Assembly: GCF_958450345.1 (NCBI RefSeq) | Contig: NC_088781.1 | Coordinates: 122,710,431 to 122,774,430 of the forward strand | Direction: 5' to 3' | DNA length: 64,000 bases | Source: Calliphora vicina | Taxonomy: Eukaryota > Arthropoda > Insecta > Diptera > Calliphoridae | Part shown: positions 57,069-64,000 of the stretch, piece after piece | How the letters are laid out: each line of letters opens with the position of its first letter | Position numbering within the stretch: position 1 is the stretch's first letter | Program-made: the position numbers and the translations under genes | Notes under the pieces: model-generated | The model's input: only the letters and a program-made list of their open reading frames with translations | What the model was told of the DNA's origin: nothing | The model's database searches: none

Positions 57069-57339
57069 AATTATTAGTTAAATAATTCATAAAATGGCTT
57101 CAAAGCAACATAGCCCAAAAATAATAAGTTTGGCGGCAAAACTGCTATTACACTTTGCTTCCTCCAAAAAGTTTCTTAAAAAACTTTTAAAAAACTTTTC
57201 CTTTTCCTGTCATTTTGAAGGGTACATATCTGTCATTTATACTCACTTAGTTATTGAACATTATAGTGTAAACAAGAAAGTTTTTTTTTGTTTCACAAAT
57301 ATCGCCTTTCGTACAAACGAATCGTCATATGCGGTAAGT

Positions 57340-58475
57340 TTTGCTTTAATTCTTTAATTTGGAAAAAAAAGTGCAGCTGATGCACACCGATTACCATTGG
57401 TTTGAGTATGCGAGAGATAGTTTGTGGGGTTCAGAAGTGGTGATTTTGACATGAAAGACATAGATGGCCCAGGCCAGAGAAGACAAAGAATTTTAGGCAC
57501 TAGTCCATGAAGATTGTGGTAAAACTCAATAAGAGTTATAGTTTGAAGAAAAATTTTATTTTATTTCTCAAGATGTTGTTTTAATAAAATGAGAGGCGGG
57601 AGTACCTGTTTCGAATAAAAAAAATAGTTCTAGGAAGTTTTCAGAACTTAGAAAAACTTAAAATTGTTTGTCGAATGATAAACGAAATATCACAACCGAT
57701 TTTATTGAAACTCGGCATGCGCTCTTCTTTTGTTTCAGAAATGTATGTACCAAATTTCTAGACTTTTGCTTGGATAGGGACAATTTTATGCGATTTAAAT
57801 GGATTTGGATTGTATAGGCAGTGGGCTTGGACGATTTTGATAAAATTTCACGTTTTTCCTAATTTAGTCCATATAATTCTTGGTGCCAACATTCAATGCT
57901 CTACAACTATTCCTTATAATTATTGCACAAAAATGTATGAAGCCACCTCTCTGTGTGCCGTTCGACTATTGTTTGTTTCTATCGATGCAGAGCGCTCTCT
58001 CTTGGGGATACGCTTCTCGATATTGGCTTGATTCATTGTTGGCCTAAGGTAATTTCCTGTATTTGGTGGGAGCAAAAGCGTTCTATCTAATATGAGCTAC
58101 TGAAATCTGGCCATACCATCACATGGTACCTGTACCGAACACAACTGATTCGTTTGACAATCAGTTGCAATATCTGTTAAAAAGTATTTTGAATGAAGTG
58201 GTTGGAAAATTTTGCCTCACCCATTTTATAGTCCAGACCGTACCCAGTCCGACTTCTATTAGTTTCGATCGATACATATCTGGGATACACTTCTCTTTAG
58301 AACAGAGTATTCGAAATTGGCTTGATTCATTCTTATTTCTTCATTCTTAGAATCCATATATTGCCAGATAGATGGGAAGAGGTCACAGCTAACAATGGCC
58401 AATACTTTCATTTTTCCAGCCCGAAACAAATTAGAACTTTTTGGACGAAATTAAAAAAAAAATCGAAATTTGCGA
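57340..58475 (+). pseudogene. Mariner relics (family 1), apparently two C-terminal pieces
   Basis: An N-terminal part ('gcagctgatgcacaccgatt', then 'EDKEF' and 'ALVHEDCGKTQ', as in the mariner linker) decays by about 57560. A first C-terminal piece at about 57950-58035 reads 'CAVRLLFVSIDAERSLLGIR'. A second, longer one at about 58100-58470 includes 'CLTHFIVQTVP' (a degraded YSPD block), 'SFDRYISGIHFSLEQSIRNW' and 'ARXMGRGHS'-like text before an AT-rich end. Having two C-terminal segments implies duplication or two insertions. No intact catalytic triad. Confidence 0.7.
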
Positions 58476-58491
58476 GTTTTGTGTTTGATTT

Positions 58492-58872
58492 TTGCTAATA
58501 GCGTATTTAGCTTTTCCTAAAGTAAATATTTGTCTCCACCTTTGTATCTGCTATCAAAATATGATCAGATGTGATACAGAAACGAAAAAACCTTTTATTA
58601 AATATGATTTCCCCTATATCGCTGATTTTGTCTCCAAATTCAATTTTACTCCAAATTCCACTAAAATTAACTCCTTCGTTTACAAAATGCCCTTTACCAT
58701 CATACAAACAATTTTCAGATCCATAGTTTGTACGAGTCCAAAAATAGGAGACTTTATAGTTGAATATTGCAGAAATTTTGAATTTCAAAACACACTTACA
58801 AATCAAAAACCCTGGATGGATATGTTCCGAAAAGTACAATATCTTTATTATTTTCTCAAAAATATTATTTAA
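58492..58872 (+). other. Unidentified 126-codon open frame
   Basis: This is the longest unexplained open frame outside elements. It contains six cysteines and no membrane segment, starts just right of a mariner relic, and ends in 'YLYYFLKNII'. Its composition (Lys, Ile, Phe, Asn rich) follows the AT-rich background. I recognise no domain. It may be old transposon coding sequence or chance; a minus-strand frame of 110 codons overlaps it, which argues for chance. Confidence 0.2.
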
Positions 58873-59129
58873 GCTTAATAGGGGTCTTTCACAGGTCTTT
58901 CCAAATTTAACCTATTAAAAGTTTGGATTTAGCCTATTTGTTCTAAAATCCCAAAGCAGGGAATCACAAACAGAATTAGACAGCCTCTTTTTAACAGCCT
59001 CGAACCAATTGGGGTCCCAATGGGCAAAATTCTTAAAATATAAATTTCGTGGATTTTTTCTAAATAAATTTTTAGAATTCTGGGTTTTCTTTTCCTCAAA
59101 AAATTTTAATTTTTAGAATCTTCACCAAG

Positions 59130-59460
59130 TGTAGTAAGGCTGTTTGTCATTGCGTCTGTAATTTACACAATTCTCATTTCCGTATATAGAGTATATATAT
59201 TCTGGATCGTTGTAGATAGCGGAGTCGATATAGCCATTTTTATGTGTCTGTTGAATTCGACTTTTCGAAGCCCTCAAATTGTAAGGTTGGTTTAGTTGCT
59301 ATTGAAAATTTGGTACACAAATGGCTGAGATCTCCAGATATTACCAATATCTGGATTACTGAGTCATTAAAATAGGCAATATGGTAATCAAATGAAGGGC
59401 ATTTCAATGTCATAGAAATTCAGAACCATAGTGGGTCAAAATCGGGAAAAAATATCTAGC
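59130..59460 (+). mobile_element. Mini-me-like element fragment
   Basis: 'tttgtcattgcgtctgtaat', 'tatatattctggatcgttgt', 'agatagcggagtcgatatag', 'cacaaatggctgagatctcc' and 'gggtcaaaatcgggaaaaaa' align in order with 50880-51345. It lacks the (GTCY)n expansion (only 'tgtgtctgttg'), and the ends are gone. Confidence 0.7.
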
Positions 59461-59486
59461 TAGATGCACTCTACAATTTTTGATTA

Positions 59487-59640
59487 AAAAATAATTACAA
59501 TTCGAATTAGAATTATAGAAAGAACTACGATTGAGGCTAGATTTTTACTACAAAAAGAACAGTAATTCAATCTAGAATGGACAATAAAAATAATTACGAT
59601 TAAAGCTCAAAATTGACTATAAAAAGAACTACTATTAATG
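59487..59640. repeat. Degenerate ~35-bp tandem repeat
   Basis: Unit starts at 59522, 59557, 59592 and 59626 (spacings 35, 35, 34). The loose unit is 'gaactacgattaaagctaga' plus 'attgactataaaaa'. Only three to four diverged units are recognisable. Confidence 0.6.
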
Positions 59641-60510
59641 CATGAACTAGTTCACTTGTTATGAAAAATGAATCCCATCCATTCATTGATAATCATATTG
59701 TCTAAAACTATTTCAACAAAGTCAACCAAATTTATTTAAATTCATTATAAAAACCCAATATAATCTTATGGCAACTTTCATTTCAAACATTATTTTGTTC
59801 CAGTTTCGTATTTTTCTGGCGAAAATTGTTCACATTATAACTCTAAACCAAATACAAAAAATGTACATACATATGCAAGTAATTTCGTACAAATTACTTT
59901 AACTTAAGCTTAGGTATTCATGAAAATCCCTAAAAAACATACATACATACATACAATTTTTCAAAAATATATACAAACAGACACTATGTGGTACTTTAAA
60001 AGAAAATTACATGTAATACAAGTACAAAAAAACAAAATGGGATCATAGAAAATTACTACACTAAAACTTCTAACAAAAATTCAAATAAAATTCCTACTCT
60101 AGAAACATGTTGTTTGCCAAAACAACAACTCTTCTATGGAGTCTTAAATTCTTGTGTTAGTTGGTTTGAATGTTGAAAAAGTATAAGTAACACATTTTAT
60201 TTGAAGTAGTGAAAAGAAAGTAATACATGCAATATTACCGGTGAATGCAGAAATTGGAGAGATATATTAGAGAATACAGCTATTTTGCTGATGTAAATAC
60301 TATAAATAGTTAAAGTAACAACATAGAAAAAATCATTGCATATTTCAAGGCATAACTGATGTTGTTGAAATAAGAGTTGCCTGTTTTAGGGAAGGTATTC
60401 CAGAGATGATATGAGAATTTAGGCAATAGCTAGTGCAATAACTTTCTGTCGCGGTTACGAAATTTAAGAAATGTGCAACGATCTTTTAGTGGATTCTTAT
60501 AACCCCCATC
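59641..60510. other. No gene seen
   Basis: AT-rich DNA with a short CATA run (59939-59955). No coding or element signal. Confidence 0.55.
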
Positions 60511-60655
60511 TCACCCTAGTATGGAAAACCACACATAATTATTCTTTTTTTATACATTTAAAATCTTTAATTTATTAAGGAAAAATGTTGAATTTCAAGA
60601 TTTTTAAAAAGTTACCTTTCTTACCCTCTTATGTGGTTTTCCACACACACGTAAT
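60511..60655. repeat. Short inverted repeat around TGGAAAACCACA
   Basis: 'tatggaaaaccacacataat' near 60520 and 'ttatgtggttttccacacac' near 60630 are inverted copies about 100 bp apart. They may be the ends of a small MITE, but outer boundaries and target duplication are not visible. Confidence 0.4.
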
Positions 60656-60699
60656 TTCTATGTATTATGCACTATGATCAGCATTTTTAACATTCACCA

Positions 60700-60825
60700 A
60701 GTTTGTGGTTTCACATTTCAAATTTGCGACCTCAAAAAGTATATTCATTCTCGATCGTTACAGATAGCGGAGTGTATATAGCCATGTCCGTATGACCGTA
60801 CGTATGTTGAATGATTGATAAACAA
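60700..60825 (+). mobile_element. Mini-me-like element fragment
   Basis: 'aaaaagtatattcattctcg', 'atcgttacagatagcggagt' and 'atatagccatgtccgtatga' match the left part of 50846-51685. Only about 125 bp remain. Confidence 0.6.
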
Positions 60826-60867
60826 ATTTTCCTGTTGTATTGAAGTCTGTAGAGTTTGGAAATACTC

Positions 60868-61005
60868 AAGTTTTTTTAGGATCACTTCGTTTAGTACATT
60901 TTTTTATTAGTATTTGTAGTGAAATGGCGTAGCGAAAGTCAATTTCAAAATTAAAATTGATTTTAAAATGGTTCTTTTTATAGAAAAGGATTTAACTTTG
61001 AGAAA
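60868..61005. repeat. Extra partial copy of the foldback arm
   Basis: 'gatcacttcgttta...attttaaaatggttcttttta' is similar in order to 63365-63470 of the right arm, and inverted to 61310-61380 of the left arm. It suggests an older or rearranged copy just outside the foldback element. Confidence 0.5.
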
Positions 61006-61164
61006 TAATAAAGTTTCTTAAATATTTCAAAAAATGCACTTATTTCAACTAATTTTCCCTTTCTTCGTGCTCTAAAAAACGTAAGTAAATAATGAGTTAT
61101 ACTAATTTTTGTGATAAAATGTTTCGAACTTTTCTTTTTTTTCAAACAAATGCTTGCAAGTTTT

Positions 61165-63565
61165 TATGTTTAAAAAAAACATAGCTGACAGTATTTTGCT
61201 TTATTTTGAGAGCATCATGACTTAAATTACCGTAACTCAGCCATTTTCCAGCCGATTTTTATAAAACTTTTTCCTTTTTAAAAGATAAAACTCATACATA
61301 TGTATATTTCGAACAAAAGGAACCAGTTTAAAATTAGTTTCGGACTAAAATGTTTTGAATTTATTATTTCACTAAATCGAAATGATCGAGAAAAACAAAA
61401 AGTATTTCCGTAGTCTATGGAATCCAACAAACCAGAATTGTTTATGAAGAATATAAAATCAGATTGAAATAATAATTTAAATCAATAAAATAAACAAATA
61501 TTTTATTATGAAAAACATTCCTTAATATTTTAAATTTTTGGATTTACACTACAAACATCTGATTTTTATTAATAAAAAGTATTGTAGTATAAAATCCCCT
61601 CTTAAGTGATCTAGCTGGGCTTTTAAAATAGTGTAATTTCATCAATTATTTTAGCAATTGTCGCGAAATTTGAAATGAATTCTTAAAGTAAATTTTGTTT
61701 TCAGTTATACTAATTTTTAACCCCAAATTAGTGCAAAGTTTTGAAAAATATTCAAGTTTCTAAAAACTAGACTTCATTACCTATCCAACGATATGCAATA
61801 TGTGACACAAACTCTTCATGTTACACTAAACTAATACATCAGAAAACACACTTCATGACAAATTATCTACTAACTTTCACCATAACAAAGTTAGTGCTTA
61901 CTATGCACTTCTCATTATTTGATGTTCCGTTTCTTATTTCTTTTTGATGGATTGTTATTGTAGTTTTTATTACGGAGCGCTGAAGTAAACTTTGTAAACG
62001 CAAAATAATCTAATTGAATTACGTTGTGAGTGTCCATGAAATAGACAATGCTTGGTTCATATAGCATGTAAAAACAAAAATTTTCATGAGAAATAATTTT
62101 TTTTTATCAAAAACCTTTTTTTTCACAAATCTATTTTTTTATTAAAAATCAAATTTTTTTTTTTTTGATAAAACATTTGGTTTTTAATAAAAAAATAGAT
62201 TTTTAATAAAAAAATTTGAATTTTAATAAAAAATTTAATTTTTAATAAAAAATTAGATTTTTAATATAAAATTAGATTTTTAATAAAAAATTTGATTTTT
62301 GTAAAAAAATTTATTTTTAATAAAAAATTTGATTTTTAATAAAAAAATTTGATTTTTAATAAAAAATTAGATTTTTAATAAAAAATTTGATTTTTAATAA
62401 AAAATTTGATTTTTAATAAAAAAAATTTGATTTTTAATAAAAAAAATTTGAATTTTAATAAAAATTTAATTTTTAATAAAAAATTTGATTTTTAATAAAA
62501 AATTTGATTTTTAATAAAAAATTTGATTTTTAATAAAAAACTTTATTTTTTAATAAAAAATTTGATTTTTGCTGAAAATTTGATTTCTGATAAAAAATTT
62601 GTTTTATGAAAAAAAAATTATTTCTCATTAAAATTTTTATATATAAAATAGTTACTTTTTGCTGTGTGAACCAAACAGTATCTAATTTATGGACACTCGC
62701 AACGTCATTCAAATTAGATAATTTTGCGTTCACAAAGTTTACTTAAGCGCTCCGTAATAAAAACTACAACAACAAACCATATATAACAAATAAGAAACGG
62801 TACATGAAATAATGAGAAGTGCATAGTAAGCACTAACTTTGTTATGGTGAAAGTTAGTAGGTAATTCTTCATGAAGCGTGTTTTCTGATGTATTAATTGA
62901 GTGTAACATGAAGAGTTGGTGTCACATATTGCATATCGTTGGAAAGGTAATGAAGTCTAGTTTTTAGAAACTCTACGATCTTTTAAAACTTTGCAATAAT
63001 TTGGGGTCAAAAAGTAGTATAACTAAAAACAAAATTTACTTTAAGGATTCATTTCAAATTTAGCGACAATTAATAACAAAAATGCATGAAATGACTCTAA
63101 TTTAAAAGCACGGCTAGATCAAATAAAAGGGATTTTACACTACAATACTTTGTATTAATAAAAATCAGTCTTTCAAAAATTATATTAGTGAAAATCCAAA
63201 AATTATTAAGTATTAAAGAATGTTCAAACATAATTAACATTTATAATAAAATATTTCTTTATTTTATTGATTTGAATTATTATTTCAATTTGATTTTATT
63301 TTCTTCCTAAACAATTTTGGTTTGTTGGAGTCCATAGACTACGGAAATACTTTTAGTTTTTCTCGATTATTTCGTTTTGTTGAAATAACGATATTCTTGA
63401 AGTTGCAAGTTCAAATCATCATAAATATTTTAGTCTGAAACTAATTTTAAAATGGTTCCTTTTATTCGAATTTTGTAAAAATCAGTTGCAAAATGGCAGA
63501 GTTGCGGCAGTTAAGTCAGGATGCTCTCCAAATAAAGCAAAATACTATCAGCTATGTTTTTATTT
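61165..63565. mobile_element. Very large foldback element (~0.95-kb inverted arms)
   Basis: The left arm, about 61165-62115, and the right arm, about 62605-63565, are inverted copies with a symmetry centre near 62365. Matching points include 61179-61190 against 63545-63556 ('acatagctgaca'), 61430 against 63325 ('atggaatccaacaaaccaga'), and 61868-61920 against 62808-62860, where more than 50 bp match essentially perfectly. Arms look roughly 80-90% identical by eye. The core 62116-62604 is an A/T-rich tandem repeat. No transposase is present. Long inverted arms plus a repeat core fit Foldback/Galileo-like elements. Target duplications were not found. Confidence 0.85.
62116..62604. repeat. ~19-20-bp A/T tandem repeat in the foldback core
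   Basis: About 22 copies of 'aatttgatttttaataaaaa' (variants 'tagatttttaataaaaaa', 'tttaatttttaataaaaaa'), all in one orientation after a short palindromic turn near 62150-62185. Composition is almost purely A and T. Confidence 0.9.
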
Positions 63566-64000
63566 TTTCCTATTACTTTTCAATAAAAGGAACAATTTTA
63601 AAATCAGTAAGTAAAAAAAACCAATACACACTATTCCAAACAAAACTTACACTTGGTCCAACAAATTATTATTTTCTTACTAACGTTAGCTTTCAAAAAT
63701 ACGTCGGATATTATCATCGCTATATCATTCATTTTCAACTGTTATTTCATTAAAAATTATCACCGAAAAGAAACACGTCGAAAAAAATTTAAAACTTTAA
63801 AACAAATCCAAAATTATGATGCTTGTGTGTTGAAATCAACACATGAGGGTAAAGGTATTTGTTCCAAAAAGCGTAACCACTTTTTTAAGCACAAATTTGT
63901 TTGAAGTGTTTACTCTTACATGTTTTTTGTTAGATCAAATAGCATCAAATAAAATAAACCTACTTTTTTTGTATTGAATCATCCTAAGTAAAATAAGTTT
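63566..64000. other. No gene seen
   Basis: The 83-86-codon frames here (63493-63904) have no family motif, and the first starts within the foldback arm, so they are not called as genes. Confidence 0.5.

Noticed and set aside
1..64000. tRNA or other structured RNA genes
   Set aside because: I scanned for GGTTCGAATC-type internal promoter boxes and cloverleaf-like pairing and saw nothing convincing. A dedicated covariance-model scan could still find one.

Overview
This window looks like gene-free nuclear DNA of a higher fly (Brachycera, perhaps a blowfly-type calyptrate; the species cannot be fixed from sequence alone). It is very AT-rich and built almost entirely from tandem satellites and the decayed remains of many transposon classes. 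Several degenerate repeats match a style familiar in fly genomes: (GTCY)n microsatellites, blocks reading like 'atagctcccatataaggtccac', and ends reading 'caagtaagagtgctatattcggc'. I found no host protein-coding gene, rRNA or convincing tRNA on either strand. All recognisable coding sequence belongs to mobile elements, and all of it is broken.

Layout. 1-0.7 kb: 41-bp satellite with a TTTTCTATAGAAAA palindrome. 0.9-2.7 kb: a decayed hAT element with a perfect 8-bp target duplication and a smaller element nested inside. 3-5 kb: a degenerate fly repeat carrying a foldback element, then a small MITE candidate. 6-6.75 kb: 35-bp satellite with an internal inversion. 8.3-12 kb: Tc1 and mariner scraps among two copies of a dispersed repeat. 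14.8-17.1 kb: two non-autonomous DNA elements with clear ends (38-bp perfect inverted repeats; TTAA-flanked piggyBac type). 17.4-23.7 kb: decayed satellites, an RTE-like LINE relic, a CpG-rich MITE and a mariner relic. 24.4-27.5 kb: a mariner relic cut by a 5'-truncated Jockey-type LINE, which is itself cut by a 247-bp TA-flanked MITE. 27.5-36.5 kb: three arrays of another 35-bp satellite with higher-order structure. 38.6-42.9 kb: hairpin MITEs and an array of CAACATGTTGC-like motifs. 44.7-45 kb: possible LTR fragment. 46.7-52.5 kb: two long related repeat copies, a complete mini-me-like copy, LINE fragments and tandem duplications. 54.4-55.9 kb: one repeat present once inverted and twice in tandem. 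56.3-59.6 kb: another dispersed repeat, mariner relics and a weak third 35-bp-period repeat. 60.9-63.6 kb: a very large inverted repeat with arms of roughly 0.95 kb around an A/T-rich tandem core.

No genes here work together as a pathway. The interest is structural: nested insertions that can be ordered in time, several element families with exact boundaries, satellites that share a palindrome or a period, and a giant foldback element. No new defence, regulatory or biosynthetic system was recognised.
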